Below, piece by piece: positions 1 through 10,383 of a stretch of 64,000 nucleotides of DNA. The position numbers were made by a program, and so were the translations under genes. This DNA is from Croceivirga sp. (GTDB lineage Bacteria; Bacteroidota; Bacteroidia; Flavobacteriales; Flavobacteriaceae). The stretch spans positions 1-64,000 of the forward strand of contig JANQRG010000034.1 in assembly GCA_028284665.1 (NCBI GenBank), read 5' to 3'. Positions within the stretch are counted from its first letter, which is position 1, and the number at the start of each line of letters is the position of its first letter. The notes beneath the pieces are model-generated. The model searched no databases. It was not told the DNA's origin and saw nothing but the letters and a program-made list of their open reading frames with translations.

Positions 1-69
1 TCCGCCGAAACAGATAAGGAAGCAAAGTCTTTGTTAAGCGAATTGGGATTACCCTTTAAAAAGAATTAA
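1..69 (+). CDS. rplE: 50S ribosomal protein L5, C-terminal end (partial)
   Basis: The first 22 codons read as the tail of a protein ending in ELGLPFKKN, followed by a TAA stop. This matches the conserved C-terminus of ribosomal protein L5, and rpsN follows two bases later, as expected in the spc operon. L5 binds 5S rRNA in the central protuberance of the large subunit. The start lies outside the window, so nothing can be said of the rest of the protein. Confidence 0.85.
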   Translation, partial: SAETDKEAKSLLSELGLPFKKN

Positions 70-70
70 T

Positions 71-340
71 ATGGCCAAAGAATCAATGAAAGCCCGCGAG
101 AGAAAGCGAGCAAAAATGGTAGCCAAATATGCTGAAAAACGCAAAGCCCTTAAAGAGGCTGGGGAATACGAGGCTTTACAAAAACTCCCCAAAAATGCTT
201 CGCCGGTTAGAATGCGTAACCGTTGCAAGCTTACGGGTAGACCAAGAGGATATATGCGAGATTTTGGTATTTCCAGGGTAACCTTTAGGGAAATGGCCAA
301 TCAGGGCCTAATTCCTGGTGTGAAAAAAGCAAGTTGGTAA
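71..340 (+). CDS. rpsN: 30S ribosomal protein S14
   Basis: This 89-residue protein has the S14 signature near its C-terminus ([18 protein letters not shown], then a tail ending in KKASW). It has only one cysteine in that region, so it is the zinc-independent form rather than the four-cysteine form. S14 sits in the head of the small subunit. It starts one base after the rplE stop, so translation is probably coupled. An unusually long 85-base spacer made of 7-base periodic DNA separates it from rpsH. Confidence 0.97.
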   Translation: MAKESMKARERKRAKMVAKYAEKRKALKEAGEYEALQKLPKNASPVRMRNRCKLTGRPRGYMRDFGISRVTFREMANQGLIPGVKKASW

Positions 341-343
341 TAA

Positions 344-427
344 TTGAATGAAGAATGCAGAATTCAGAATGTTGAATGTAAACAGATGTAATTCGTAATT
401 CGTAATTCGTAATTCAAAATTTAAAAT
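344..427 (+). repeat. Period-7 repeat array filling the rpsN-rpsH spacer
   Basis: Read from position 344, the spacer divides into twelve 7-base units that run up to and into the rpsH start codon. The last part is a near-perfect run of TCGTAAT (393-413), equivalent to GTAATTC four times in 388-415. Earlier units are degenerate but keep an AAT at the same phase (TTGAATG, AAGAATG, CAGAATT, CAGAATG, TTGAATG). This is seen directly in the sequence. I know no function for it. It would form most of the mRNA linking S14 and S8. Confidence 0.8.
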
Positions 428-824
428 GTTAACAGATCCAATTTCAGATTATTTGACCCGTATCCGCAACGCCAATAGAGCGGGGCATAGAGTGGTAAAT
501 ATCCCAGCTTCCAACTTGAAGAAAGAAATGACAAAGATTCTTTTTGATCAGGGGTATATCCTTAGTTATAAGTTTGAAGATGATTCGGTTCAGGGAAATA
601 TTAAGATAGCCCTTAAATATGATAGAATGACCAAAGAACCGGTGATCAAAAGGTTACAAAGAGCTAGTAAACCGGGATTGAGAAAGTACGCCAATGCGCA
701 GGAACTCCCTAGAGTATTAAATGGTTTGGGGATAGCAATTATTTCTACATCCCATGGGGTAATGACCAGCAAGCAAGCCAAAAAGGAAAATGTTGGTGGG
801 GAAGTATTGTGCTACGTATACTAA
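426..824 (+). CDS. rpsH: 30S ribosomal protein S8
   Basis: This 132-residue protein matches S8 along its whole length, from [16 protein letters not shown] to the C-terminal block [17 protein letters not shown] followed by a GGEVLCYVY ending. S8 binds the central domain of 16S rRNA. In E. coli it also represses the spc operon; whether that holds here cannot be read from the sequence. Its start codon is fused to the end of a 7-base periodic array that replaces a normal short intergenic gap. Confidence 0.97.
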   Translation: MLTDPISDYLTRIRNANRAGHRVVNIPASNLKKEMTKILFDQGYILSYKFEDDSVQGNIKIALKYDRMTKEPVIKRLQRASKPGLRKYANAQELPRVLNGLGIAIISTSHGVMTSKQAKKENVGGEVLCYVY

Positions 825-839
825 ATAAAAAGTAAAGAA

Positions 840-1382
840 ATGTCACGAATAGGAAATAGTCCGATTTCAATTCCTGAAGGAGTAACGGTAGAAGTAAATG
901 AGAAAACCGTTGTAGTTAAAGGGAAGTTAGGGGAGTTGTCTCAAGAGTTTTCTGATGTGGAGATCAAAGTGGAAGACGGCACTTTGAACATAACCCGACC
1001 TTCGGATTCAAAAACACATAAAGCCAAGCACGGGCTATATAGAGCATTGATCAATAATATGGTAGCTGGCGTGTCACAGGGTTTTACAAAAGAGTTGGAA
1101 CTGGTAGGGGTAGGATATCGAGCGAGTAACCAGGGACAAAAATTGGACCTGGCATTAGGATTCTCACATAACATTGTGATGGACATTGCTCCTGAGGTTA
1201 AGATTGAAACGGTTTCTGAAAAGGGGAAAAACCCGAGAGTGAAGCTAACCTCCCATGATAAACAATTGGTAGGTGCTGTAGCGGCTAAGATCCGCTCATT
1301 CAGAAAACCAGAACCCTATAAAGGAAAAGGGATCAAGTTCGTAGGAGAACAGATTAGAAGAAAAGCAGGTAAATCAGCATAA
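840..1382 (+). CDS. rplF: 50S ribosomal protein L6
   Basis: The product has 180 residues, the usual L6 length, starting MSRIGNSPISIPEGV and ending with the L6 signature PEPYKGKGIKFVGEQIRRKAGK. L6 has two related domains and binds 23S rRNA near the sarcin-ricin loop. It sits 15 bases after rpsH and 12 bases before rplR, in the standard spc order. Confidence 0.97.
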   Translation: MSRIGNSPISIPEGVTVEVNEKTVVVKGKLGELSQEFSDVEIKVEDGTLNITRPSDSKTHKAKHGLYRALINNMVAGVSQGFTKELELVGVGYRASNQGQKLDLALGFSHNIVMDIAPEVKIETVSEKGKNPRVKLTSHDKQLVGAVAAKIRSFRKPEPYKGKGIKFVGEQIRRKAGKSA

Positions 1383-1394
1383 TAGCATACTAAC

Positions 1395-1748
1395 ATGGGA
1401 CTATCAAAATATGAAAGAAAGACAAGGATAAGGAGACGGATCAGAAAGGTTTCTTTTGGCACCGAATCCCGTCCTCGATTGTCCGTTTTTCGAAGCAACA
1501 AGGAAATTTATGCCCAGTTGATTGATGATATTAGCGGTAAGACGTTGGCAGCAGCTTCATCCAGAGACAAGGATATTGCTACTCAGGGAACAAAAACTGA
1601 AATCGCTGGTGCAGTGGGTAAAGCTATTGCTGAAAAAGCAAAAAAGGCAGGTATTGAAACCATTGCATTTGACAGAGGAGGTAACCTGTATCATGGACGA
1701 GTTAAAGCTTTGGCGGAAGGAGCCAGAGAGGGAGGACTAAAATTCTAA
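1395..1748 (+). CDS. rplR: 50S ribosomal protein L18
   Basis: This 117-residue protein has a basic N-terminus ([14 protein letters not shown]) and the L18 core with [14 protein letters not shown] and the C-terminal block [27 protein letters not shown]18 binds 5S rRNA together with L5. It is tightly packed between rplF and rpsE (6-base gap), consistent with co-translation. Confidence 0.97.
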   Translation: MGLSKYERKTRIRRRIRKVSFGTESRPRLSVFRSNKEIYAQLIDDISGKTLAAASSRDKDIATQGTKTEIAGAVGKAIAEKAKKAGIETIAFDRGGNLYHGRVKALAEGAREGGLKF

Positions 1749-1754
1749 AAGAAT

Positions 1755-2279
1755 ATGTATCAAAAGTATAAGAACGTAGAAATCGTAAAGCCAGGCGGTT
1801 TAGAATTAAAAGATCGTCTAGTTGGTGTACAACGGGTTACCAAGGTAACCAAAGGTGGACGTGCGTTTGGTTTTTCTGCTATCGTAGTAGTAGGAGATGA
1901 GAATGGTGTTGTAGGACACGGTCTTGGTAAATCCAAAGAAGTGGCCACGGCAATTGCTAAGGCGGTAGAAGATGCTAAAAAGAATTTGGTACGGATTCCC
2001 TTGAATAAAGGAACACTTCCCCATGAGCAAAAAGGAAAATACGGAGGGGCTAAAGTGTTTATTAAGCCTGCTTCACAAGGTACCGGGGTAATTGCCGGGG
2101 GTGCTGTGAGAGCAGTACTGGAATCTGTTGGGGTACACGACGTGCTTTCAAAATCGCAAGGTTCATCAAACCCTCATAATGTGGTTAAGGCTACTTTTGA
2201 TGCCTTGTTACAACTGAGAGATGCCAGGACTGTTGCGCAACAGCGAGGTATTAGCATGGAAAAAGTTTTTAAAGGATAA
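1755..2279 (+). CDS. rpsE: 30S ribosomal protein S5
   Basis: The product has 174 residues with the double-stranded RNA-binding N-terminal half ([23 protein letters not shown]) and the typical S5 C-terminal half containing [20 protein letters not shown]5 lies at the mRNA entry side of the small subunit and affects decoding fidelity. It is in the expected place between L18 and L30. Confidence 0.97.
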   Translation: MYQKYKNVEIVKPGGLELKDRLVGVQRVTKVTKGGRAFGFSAIVVVGDENGVVGHGLGKSKEVATAIAKAVEDAKKNLVRIPLNKGTLPHEQKGKYGGAKVFIKPASQGTGVIAGGAVRAVLESVGVHDVLSKSQGSSNPHNVVKATFDALLQLRDARTVAQQRGISMEKVFKG

Positions 2280-2284
2280 CAGAG

Positions 2285-2464
2285 ATGGCGAAAATCAGAG
2301 TTACGCAGGTAAGAAGCGCTATAAAACGTCCGCAGAATCAAAAAAGGACGCTAACAGCACTGGGACTTCGTAAAATAGGTCAGGTTGTTGAGCATGAGAC
2401 TACGCCCAATATCCTTGGAATGATTAGTAAGGTAAAACATTTGGTTTCCACCGAGGAGGCTTAA
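2285..2464 (+). CDS. rpmD: 50S ribosomal protein L30
   Basis: A 59-residue reading frame starts at the ATG at 2285 (MAKIRVTQVRSAIKRPQNQK) and stops at 2462-2464. It carries the L30 core TLTALGLRKIGQVVEHE followed by TPNILGMISKVKHLV. The length, sequence and position between rpsE and rplO identify it as bacterial L30. It lies 5 bases after rpsE and 14 bases before rplO. Confidence 0.96.
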   Translation: MAKIRVTQVRSAIKRPQNQKRTLTALGLRKIGQVVEHETTPNILGMISKVKHLVSTEEA

Positions 2465-2478
2465 AAGAACGTTGAAGC

Positions 2479-2931
2479 ATGGATTTAAGCAATCTAAAAC
2501 CGGCAGAAGGATCTACACGTAGAGAAGGAAAACGATTGGGTCGTGGGCAGGGCTCCGGAAAAGGGGGTACTGCAGCACGAGGACACAAAGGGGCTAAATC
2601 AAGATCTGGATATTCCAAGAAAATTGGGTTTGAAGGAGGGCAAATGCCATTACAACGGAGAGTGCCAAAGTTCGGGTTTAAAAATATTAACCGAAAAGAA
2701 TATCAACCGGTGAACCTGGATAAGCTACAAGCCTTGGTAGATAACAAGGTAGTTAAAAATGAGATTACCTTAGATACCTTGATAGAAAACAGGTTAGTAG
2801 GGAAAAACGATTTGGTAAAGATATTGGGTAACGGTGAGGTAAAGGCCAAGCTTAAGGTATCGGCACATAAATTTAGCGCTTCTGCCAAAGCAGCAATTGA
2901 AGCAGCAGGAGGGGAAGCGATAAATTTATAA
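2479..2931 (+). CDS. rplO: 50S ribosomal protein L15
   Basis: This 150-residue protein has the glycine- and arginine-rich N-terminal extension of L15 ([24 protein letters not shown]) followed by [15 protein letters not shown] and a C-terminal domain ending [13 protein letters not shown]15 is an early assembly protein of the large subunit. It is followed after 12 bases by secY, the usual arrangement. Confidence 0.97.
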   Translation: MDLSNLKPAEGSTRREGKRLGRGQGSGKGGTAARGHKGAKSRSGYSKKIGFEGGQMPLQRRVPKFGFKNINRKEYQPVNLDKLQALVDNKVVKNEITLDTLIENRLVGKNDLVKILGNGEVKAKLKVSAHKFSASAKAAIEAAGGEAINL

Positions 2932-2943
2932 GCGTATTGGACT

Positions 2944-4287
2944 ATGAAGAAATTTGTCGAGACCATATCAAATATTTGGAAAATTGAGGAACTGAGACAG
3001 CGTATCTTGGTCACCTTAGGACTGCTTTTGGTATATCGTTTTGGAGCACAGGTAGTTCTTCCCGGTATTGATACGACTCAATTGGCTGAACTTAGCGCAT
3101 CTGCCGGAGATGGTATATTGGGCTTATTGAATGCGTTTACAGGAGGTGCATTCGCCAATGCCTCTGTATTTGCGCTTGGGATCATGCCATATATCTCGGC
3201 TTCTATTGTGGTCCAGTTAATGAGTATTGCCATACCGTATTTACAGAAACTGGACAAGGAAGGAGAGAGCGGTAGGAAAACCAAAAATCAGATCACGAGA
3301 TGGTTAACAATTGCTATCTGTATTGTTCAAGCTCCTGCCTATTTATATGGTTTAGGGGCGTTGGGAGTACCGGATAGCGCGTTTATTCTTGGAAAAGGCT
3401 TGGATTTTATAGTGCCTGCCGTGATTATATTGGTTACCGGTTGTGTTTTTGCCATGTGGTTAGGGGAAAAGATTACCGATAAGGGTATCGGAAATGGAAT
3501 TTCCTTATTGATCATGATCGGAATTATTGCCACAATGCCACAGTCTTTTGTTCAGGAATTTATCTCCAGAACTACCAACAATACAGGAGGTTTGATGTTC
3601 ATGTTGATCGAAATTATCATTTGGTTCCTGGTTATATTGGCAAGTGTGCTCTTGGTAATGGCCATTCGGCAAATTCCCGTGCAATACGCACGTAGGAGCG
3701 CTTCAGGAGGATACGAAAAGAATATGATGGGATCCCGGCAGTACATTCCACTGAAATTGAATGCCTCCGGAGTAATGCCGATAATATTTGCCCAGGCGAT
3801 TATGTTTGCTCCCAGTTTAATAGGCAGGACCTTTAACAGTACTGCTGCGGGCCAGTGGATGGAAGTGCAGTTTGCAGATATTTTCGGGTTAGCCTACAAT
3901 ATTCTCTTTGCAGTTTTGATCATTATTTTTACCTATTTCTATACGGCTATTACGGTGCCTACTAATAAAATGGCAGATGATCTAAAGCGGAGCGGAGGGT
4001 TTATTCCGGGAATACGTCCCGGTAAGGAAACGGCAGACTACTTGGATAAGATCATGTCGCTGATCACATTTCCAGGATCAGTTTTCCTTGCGGCACTAGC
4101 CGTACTCCCTGCTGTTGTGGTAAAGTTAATGGATGTTCAAGCCGGGTGGGCGTTGTTTTATGGCGGTACGTCATTGCTGATCATGGTGGGTGTAGCCATT
4201 GATACGGTACAACAGGTGAACTCGTATTTATTGAATAGACACTATGACGGGTTAATGAAAACCGGAAAAAATAGAAAAGTAGCGTAA
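2944..4287 (+). CDS. secY: Protein translocase subunit SecY
   Basis: The 447-residue product is the channel-forming subunit of the Sec translocon in the inner membrane. It has ten predicted hydrophobic segments, beginning with ILVTLGLLLVYRFGAQVVLPG, and the plug-region sequence with FTGGAFANASVFALGIMPYI. The cytosolic loop RQIPVQYARR is the conserved site that contacts SecA and the ribosome. In many bacteria adk or map follows; here infA follows after 3 bases, which is common in Bacteroidota. Confidence 0.98.
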   Translation: MKKFVETISNIWKIEELRQRILVTLGLLLVYRFGAQVVLPGIDTTQLAELSASAGDGILGLLNAFTGGAFANASVFALGIMPYISASIVVQLMSIAIPYLQKLDKEGESGRKTKNQITRWLTIAICIVQAPAYLYGLGALGVPDSAFILGKGLDFIVPAVIILVTGCVFAMWLGEKITDKGIGNGISLLIMIGIIATMPQSFVQEFISRTTNNTGGLMFMLIEIIIWFLVILASVLLVMAIRQIPVQYARRSASGGYEKNMMGSRQYIPLKLNASGVMPIIFAQAIMFAPSLIGRTFNSTAAGQWMEVQFADIFGLAYNILFAVLIIIFTYFYTAITVPTNKMADDLKRSGGFIPGIRPGKETADYLDKIMSLITFPGSVFLAALAVLPAVVVKLMDVQAGWALFYGGTSLLIMVGVAIDTVQQVNSYLLNRHYDGLMKTGKNRKVA

Positions 4288-4290
4288 AAT

Positions 4291-4506
4291 ATGGCAAAAC
4301 AACCAGCTATAGAACAGGACGGAACGATCATTGAAGCATTGTCAAATGCCATGTTCCGGGTAGAGTTGGAAAACGGGCACATTGTTACCGCTCATATCTC
4401 TGGTAAAATGCGCATGCATTACATTAAACTATTACCAGGAGATAAGGTAAAATTGGAAATGAGCCCTTATGATTTGACCAAAGCTAGAATTACTTATAGA
4501 TATTAA
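4291..4506 (+). CDS. infA: Translation initiation factor IF-1
   Basis: This 71-residue protein is a single OB-fold (S1-like) domain with the IF-1 sequence [20 protein letters not shown] and the ending [13 protein letters not shown]-1 blocks the ribosomal A site during initiation. It lies 3 bases after secY and just before rpmJ, as in most bacteria. Confidence 0.97.
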   Translation: MAKQPAIEQDGTIIEALSNAMFRVELENGHIVTAHISGKMRMHYIKLLPGDKVKLEMSPYDLTKARITYRY

Positions 4507-4518
4507 GAAAACTTAGAC

Positions 4519-4635
4519 ATGAAGGTAAGGGCGTCAATAAAGAAAAGAAGTGCAGACTGCAAGATTGTGCGCAGAAAAGGAAGGTTGTACGTAATTAACA
4601 AAAAGAATCCTAGATTCAAACAAAGACAAGGATAA
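4519..4635 (+). CDS. rpmJ: 50S ribosomal protein L36
   Basis: A 38-residue reading frame starts at ATG 4519 ([20 protein letters not shown]) and ends [13 protein letters not shown], the L36 pattern. The protein keeps only one cysteine (in SADCKIV) and lacks the full set of three cysteines and one histidine, so it is the form that does not bind zinc. It lies between infA and rpsM, the standard place. Confidence 0.95.
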   Translation: MKVRASIKKRSADCKIVRRKGRLYVINKKNPRFKQRQG

Positions 4636-4637
4636 TT

Positions 4638-5012
4638 ATGGCAAGAATTGCTGGTGTAGACATACCAAAACAAAAAAGGGGAGCAATAGCGCTCACCTAC
4701 ATTTACGGCATTGGGAATAGCCGTGCCAAAGAAATTTTGGAAAAAGCTGGTGTGGATGAGGATATCAAGGTTTCTGATTGGAATGATGATCAAATCGGAA
4801 AAATTCGGGAAGCTGTTTCCGCATACACTATTGAGGGAGAGCTTCGCTCAGAAACTCAATTAAACATCAAGCGATTGATGGATATCGGTTGTTATCGTGG
4901 TATCCGTCATAGATCTGGATTACCCTTACGAGGACAACGCACTAAGAACAACTCCCGTACTAGGAAAGGAAAACGTAAAACAGTTGCTAACAAGAAAAAG
5001 GCAACCAAATAA
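4638..5012 (+). CDS. rpsM: 30S ribosomal protein S13
   Basis: The 124-residue product starts [20 protein letters not shown] and has the S13 helix-two-turn-helix and the basic tail with [21 protein letters not shown]13 lies in the head of the small subunit and contacts the P-site tRNA and S19. It begins 2 bases after rpmJ and is the first gene of the alpha-operon block (S13-S11-S4-RpoA-L17). Confidence 0.97.
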   Translation: MARIAGVDIPKQKRGAIALTYIYGIGNSRAKEILEKAGVDEDIKVSDWNDDQIGKIREAVSAYTIEGELRSETQLNIKRLMDIGCYRGIRHRSGLPLRGQRTKNNSRTRKGKRKTVANKKKATK

Positions 5013-5025
5013 TAGCTAAGTCATT

Positions 5026-5418
5026 ATGGCCAAAGCAAGTACGAAAACTGCAAAAAAACGAAAGGTGGTTGTGGATGCCACCGGGGAAGCACATATTGTG
5101 GCCTCATTTAACAACATCATCATCTCTCTGACCAATAAGAAAGGAGATGTTATCTCCTGGTCCTCTGCTGGAAAAATGGGGTTCAGAGGTTCTAAAAAGA
5201 ACACGCCTTACGCCGCGCAGGTTGCGGCCGAGGAGTGCGCGAAGGTAGCCTTAGAAGCAGGTCTAAGAAAAGTGAAAGTATATGTGAAAGGACCCGGAAA
5301 TGGTAGGGAATCTGCAATACGCACCATTCATAATTCCGGGATTGAGGTAACAGAAATTATTGATGTAACCCCATTACCACACAATGGCTGTCGGCCACCA
5401 AAAAGAAGAAGAGTTTAA
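5026..5418 (+). CDS. rpsK: 30S ribosomal protein S11
   Basis: The 130-residue product shows the S11 core ([20 protein letters not shown] and [20 protein letters not shown]) and the conserved ending [14 protein letters not shown]11 forms part of the platform near the E site. Its N-terminus is lysine- and alanine-rich. A 103-base spacer with two hairpins follows before rpsD. Confidence 0.97.
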   Translation: MAKASTKTAKKRKVVVDATGEAHIVASFNNIIISLTNKKGDVISWSSAGKMGFRGSKKNTPYAAQVAAEECAKVALEAGLRKVKVYVKGPGNGRESAIRTIHNSGIEVTEIIDVTPLPHNGCRPPKRRRV

Positions 5419-5426
5419 TTTAGAAT

Positions 5427-5508
5427 AAAACCCTTAGGAATAAGGGATTTTCACCGAAAGTGCATCAGGATTATCGAAGGATACGCCTTAATTCATAATC
5501 GCACTTTC
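5427..5508 (+). promoter_or_regulatory. Structured leader candidate upstream of rpsD
   Basis: Two inverted repeats fill the rpsK-rpsD spacer. The first is CCCTTA (5431-5436) and TAAGGG (5441-5446) closing a GGAA loop, a GNRA-type tetraloop. The second is nested: GAAAGTGC (5456-5463) pairs with GCACTTTC (5501-5508), GATTAT (5469-5474) with ATAATC (5495-5500), and AAGG (5477-5480) with CCTT (5486-5489). The second ends 13 bases before the rpsD start. S4 regulates its own operon by binding leader RNA in E. coli and B. subtilis, so an S4-binding leader is a plausible inference, not shown. Confidence 0.55.
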
Positions 5509-5521
5509 TAAAAATGAGAAA

Positions 5522-6127
5522 ATGGCAAGATACACAGGACCTAAAACTAAGATCGCCCGTAAGTTTGGCGAACCTATTTTCGGCGATGACAAATCGTTCG
5601 AAAAGAAGAATTATCCTCCGGGGCAACATGGTAATAGCCGTCGTAGAGGAAAGAAGTCAGAATACGCAATTCAGCTTCAGGAAAAGCAAAAGGCAAAGTA
5701 CACTTATGGTATTTTGGAGCGGCAGTTCCGAAACCTTTTTGTTGAGGCAAAACGCCGCGAAGGCGTTACCGGGGAAGTATTATTGCAACTTTGTGAAGCA
5801 CGATTAGACAATGTGGTGTACAGAATGGGGATCTCCCCTTCCAGAAGAGGCGCCAGACAGTTGGTATCGCACCGCCACATTACCGTTAATGACAAAGTGG
5901 TGAATATTCCTTCCTATTCCCTGAAGCCAGGGGATGTTATAGGGGTGCGTGAAAAATCCAAATCCCTTCAATCCATAGCAGATTCACTGGCGAATAACAG
6001 CAGCGTTTACGAATGGATCACCTGGAATGGTGATAGAAAACAAGGTACGTTCGTTACAATTCCCGAGCGTATTCAGATTCCTGAGAATATCAAGGAACAA
6101 TTAATTGTGGAGTTATACTCAAAATAA
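5522..6127 (+). CDS. rpsD: 30S ribosomal protein S4
   Basis: This 201-residue protein is S4, a primary 16S rRNA-binding assembly protein. It has [20 protein letters not shown] at the N-terminus, with no zinc-binding cysteines there, and the S4 RNA-binding domain [20 protein letters not shown] followed by [10 protein letters not shown]. The second ATG of the local pair (5522) is in frame with the family N-terminus. The leader before it has a nested hairpin, which would fit autoregulation by S4. Confidence 0.97.
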   Translation: MARYTGPKTKIARKFGEPIFGDDKSFEKKNYPPGQHGNSRRRGKKSEYAIQLQEKQKAKYTYGILERQFRNLFVEAKRREGVTGEVLLQLCEARLDNVVYRMGISPSRRGARQLVSHRHITVNDKVVNIPSYSLKPGDVIGVREKSKSLQSIADSLANNSSVYEWITWNGDRKQGTFVTIPERIQIPENIKEQLIVELYSK

Positions 6128-6146
6128 AAATCAGATTAATCCGATT

Positions 6147-7139
6147 ATGGCATTACTTAATTTTCAAAAGCCCGATAAAGTTATAATGATAGACTCTACA
6201 GATTTCGAAGGGAAATTCGAATTTCGCCCTTTGGAACCTGGTTATGGATTAACTGTAGGGAACGCATTACGACGGGTATTGCTTTCTTCTTTGGAAGGCT
6301 TTGCAATAACATCGGTAAGAATGGACGGGGTAGAGCATGAATTCTCGGTAATTCCGGGAGTAGTGGAAGATGTTACCGAAATCATCTTAAACCTAAAACA
6401 GGTACGTTTTAAAAGACAGATAGACGATGTGGAAAGTGAGACCGTTTCTGTATCCGTTAGTGGCAAAGAACAACTTACCGCAGGGGATTTCCAGAAGTTT
6501 ATTTCTGGATATCAGGTATTAAATCCGGACTTGGTTATCTGTAATATGGATGCCAAGGTGGCGATCAATTTGGAGATAATCATCGAGAAAGGACGAGGTT
6601 ATGTTCCAGCTGAGGAAAATAAAAAATCCAATTCACCTTTGGGCACTGTAGCTGTTGATTCTGTTTTTACTCCGGTGAAAAATGTAAAATACAGCATTGA
6701 GAACTTTAGGGTAGAGCAAAAAACCGACTATGAGAAATTGGTTTTTGAAATAGCTACTGATGGTTCCATACATCCTAAAGACGCTTTAACAGAGGCGGCT
6801 AAAGTGTTGATTCATCATTTTATGTTATTCTCTGATGAACGTATCACCCTGGAAGCGGATGAAATTGCGCAAACGGAAACCTATGACGAGGAATCATTAC
6901 ACATGCGTCAGTTGTTAAAAACCAAGCTGGTGGATATGGACCTGTCTGTTAGGGCATTAAACTGTTTAAAAGCTGCTGAGGTAGATACTTTGGGAGATCT
7001 CGTGGCTTTTAACAAGAATGATTTGATGAAGTTTCGAAACTTTGGTAAAAAATCACTAACTGAATTGGAAGAACTTGTGATTAACAAAGGCCTTCAATTT
7101 GGTATGGATTTAACCAAATATAAATTGGACAAGGACTAG
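6147..7139 (+). CDS. rpoA: DNA-directed RNA polymerase subunit alpha
   Basis: The product (330 residues from the ATG at 6147) is RpoA. The N-terminal dimerisation domain includes [28 protein letters not shown], and the C-terminal domain that binds DNA and activators includes [20 protein letters not shown]. An in-frame upstream ATG at 6105 lies inside rpsD and was rejected because family members start [12 protein letters not shown]. The subunit nucleates assembly of the core enzyme. Confidence 0.97.
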   Translation: MALLNFQKPDKVIMIDSTDFEGKFEFRPLEPGYGLTVGNALRRVLLSSLEGFAITSVRMDGVEHEFSVIPGVVEDVTEIILNLKQVRFKRQIDDVESETVSVSVSGKEQLTAGDFQKFISGYQVLNPDLVICNMDAKVAINLEIIIEKGRGYVPAEENKKSNSPLGTVAVDSVFTPVKNVKYSIENFRVEQKTDYEKLVFEIATDGSIHPKDALTEAAKVLIHHFMLFSDERITLEADEIAQTETYDEESLHMRQLLKTKLVDMDLSVRALNCLKAAEVDTLGDLVAFNKNDLMKFRNFGKKSLTELEELVINKGLQFGMDLTKYKLDKD

Positions 7140-7162
7140 TTGTTCAAAAACGTAGATAGCAG

Positions 7163-7666
7163 ATGAGACACGGAAAAAAATTCAATCATTTAGGGAGGAC
7201 CGCATCGCACAGAAAGGCAATGTTGGCCAATATGGCCTGCTCCCTGATAGAACATAAGAGAATTAACACTACAGTAACAAAGGCCAAAGCGTTAAAACAG
7301 TTTGTAGAGCCCCTGATCACAAAAGCGAAGTTGGAGAACAATCAAAGTTCTGAAAAGGGGATGCATAACCGAAGAGTTGTGTTTAGCAATTTGAGAAATA
7401 AATATGCAATTACTGAGCTTTTTGGTGCGGTGGCTGAAAAGGTGGGTGACCGACCCGGAGGATATACGCGAATTATCAAGTTGGGGAACCGTTTGGGGGA
7501 TAATGCTGATATGGCAATGATAGAGTTGGTAGACTTCAACGAGACCTATAACGCTGGTAAAACCAAGAAGAAATCAACAAGAAGAAGTAGAAGAGGAAGA
7601 GGAAAATCTGCAGCCGTAGCTCCTGTAGCTGAGACGCCGGTAGTAACCGATGATTCTGAAGAATAA
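7163..7666 (+). CDS. rplQ: 50S ribosomal protein L17 with C-terminal extension
   Basis: The first 115 or so residues are L17 ([20 protein letters not shown] and [18 protein letters not shown]). The protein is 167 residues, longer than the usual 115-130. The extra tail has a basic stretch ([16 protein letters not shown]) and then an alanine-, proline- and valine-rich acidic end. Such tails are common in Bacteroidota L17. It is the last gene of the super-operon and a terminator follows. Confidence 0.96.
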   Translation: MRHGKKFNHLGRTASHRKAMLANMACSLIEHKRINTTVTKAKALKQFVEPLITKAKLENNQSSEKGMHNRRVVFSNLRNKYAITELFGAVAEKVGDRPGGYTRIIKLGNRLGDNADMAMIELVDFNETYNAGKTKKKSTRRSRRGRGKSAAVAPVAETPVVTDDSEE

Positions 7667-7693
7667 GATGTTGATTATTCGTTTACAATAAAG

Positions 7694-7724
7694 AAAAGGA
7701 TACATGAAAATGTATCCTTTTTTT
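7694..7724 (+). terminator. Rho-independent terminator after rplQ
   Basis: An inverted repeat of about 11 bases (around 7694-7704 and 7711-7721, core GGATACA and TGTATCC) closes a six-base loop and runs into a stretch of seven T residues. It lies 28 bases after the rplQ stop and ends the ribosomal transcript before carA. Confidence 0.85.
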
Positions 7725-7753
7725 GTGTTTTTTTGTGAAATTTTGAATGCATT

Positions 7754-8866
7754 ATGAAATATCAAAAAAAGAAGAAGGCGCTTTTGCTTCTGGAAGACGG
7801 CACTATTTTTTATGGAAAGGCGGTTGGAGATCAAGAGGGTACTGCCTTCGGAGAAGTATGTTTTAATACCGGGATGACCGGATATCAGGAGATTTTCACA
7901 GACCCTTCCTACTATGGGCAATTGATGGTAACTACCAATGCTCATATCGGTAACTACGGTACTATGGAGGAGGAAGTGGAGTCGGATAGCATAAAGATTG
8001 CAGGCCTTATCTGTAAGAATTTTAGCTACGAGTATTCCCGGCCGGGAGCCGACAAAAGTCTACTTACGTTTTTGGAGGAGAACGGACTCTTTGCGATTTC
8101 CGATGTGGATACCCGTGCTTTAGTTAGCTATATAAGAGATAATGGAGCAATGAATGCCGTTATCTCTACGCGGGTAGACGATGTGGATGCCCTCAAAAAG
8201 GAATTGGAACAGGTTCCAAGTATGGAAGGGTTGGAGTTGGCGTCCAAAGTGTCTACCACAGCACCCTATTTTTTTGGAGATGAAGAAGCAACATTTAAAA
8301 TTGCTGCCCTGGATATTGGGATCAAAAAGAACATTCTAAGAAATCTCTCTAAAAGAGGAGCGTACATCAAAGTCTTCCCCTATAATGCTACTATGGAAGA
8401 AATGGCAGCCTGGAATCCTGACGGCTATTTCATTTCCAATGGCCCGGGAGACCCTGAGCCGCTTACGGAAGCCATAACAACAACGAAACAGATATTAAAA
8501 AAGAATAAGCCGCTGTTTGGGATTTGTTTGGGACATCAGGTATTGGCTTTGGCTAATGGCGTATCTACCTATAAGATGCATCATGGGCATCGTGGTATTA
8601 ACCATCCGATTCTCAATCTCCTTACGGGTAAAGGTGAGATCACATCACAGAACCACGGCTTTGCTATTAACAGGGAAGAAACGGAAGCTAATCCCGATCT
8701 GGAAATCACCCACACCCACTTGAATGATGGAACGGTTGCTGGTATCCGGATGAAATATAGAAATGTATTCTCCGTTCAGTACCATCCGGAAGCAAGCCCG
8801 GGACCCCATGATGCGGAATACCTTTTTGACCAATTTTTTGAAGCCATAAAGGCCAGCCGGAACTAA
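7754..8866 (+). CDS. carA: Carbamoyl-phosphate synthase small subunit
   Basis: The 370-residue product is the glutaminase subunit that feeds ammonia to CarB for arginine and pyrimidine synthesis. The N-terminal domain contains GEVCFNTGMTGYQEIFTDPS. The class I amidotransferase domain has the nucleophile Cys258 in FGICLGHQ and the His344/Glu346 pair in YHPEASPGPHD. The large subunit gene carB is not in the window. carA sits between rplQ and eno as a separate unit. Confidence 0.96.
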   Translation: MKYQKKKKALLLLEDGTIFYGKAVGDQEGTAFGEVCFNTGMTGYQEIFTDPSYYGQLMVTTNAHIGNYGTMEEEVESDSIKIAGLICKNFSYEYSRPGADKSLLTFLEENGLFAISDVDTRALVSYIRDNGAMNAVISTRVDDVDALKKELEQVPSMEGLELASKVSTTAPYFFGDEEATFKIAALDIGIKKNILRNLSKRGAYIKVFPYNATMEEMAAWNPDGYFISNGPGDPEPLTEAITTTKQILKKNKPLFGICLGHQVLALANGVSTYKMHHGHRGINHPILNLLTGKGEITSQNHGFAINREETEANPDLEITHTHLNDGTVAGIRMKYRNVFSVQYHPEASPGPHDAEYLFDQFFEAIKASRN

Positions 8867-8913
8867 TAGCCATTAGTTTATATTTTAGTTAATAGGGCCC
8901 AGATTATGACTAA

Positions 8914-10275
<1,362 letters not shown>

Positions 10276-10291
10276 CATTTTTTTAGCATCT

Positions 10292-10326
10292 AAAAAGCCT
10301 TTCTAACCCAAGAAAGGCTTTTTTTT
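10292..10326 (+). terminator. Rho-independent terminator after eno
   Basis: A 13-base perfect inverted repeat (10292-10304, AAAAAGCCTTTCT, and 10311-10323) with a six-base loop is followed by a T tract. It starts 17 bases after the eno stop codon. This is one of the clearest terminators in the window. Confidence 0.92.
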
Positions 10327-10383
10327 GCGCTGTTTATAGTGTAACTTAAACCAAGCCAAAACAACTCAAGTACGTTCAGTAAT

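Noticed and set aside
6105-6146. A longer rpoA start overlapping rpsD
   Set aside because: Related RpoA proteins start at the MALLNFQ position, and the extra residues are antiparallel to nothing known.
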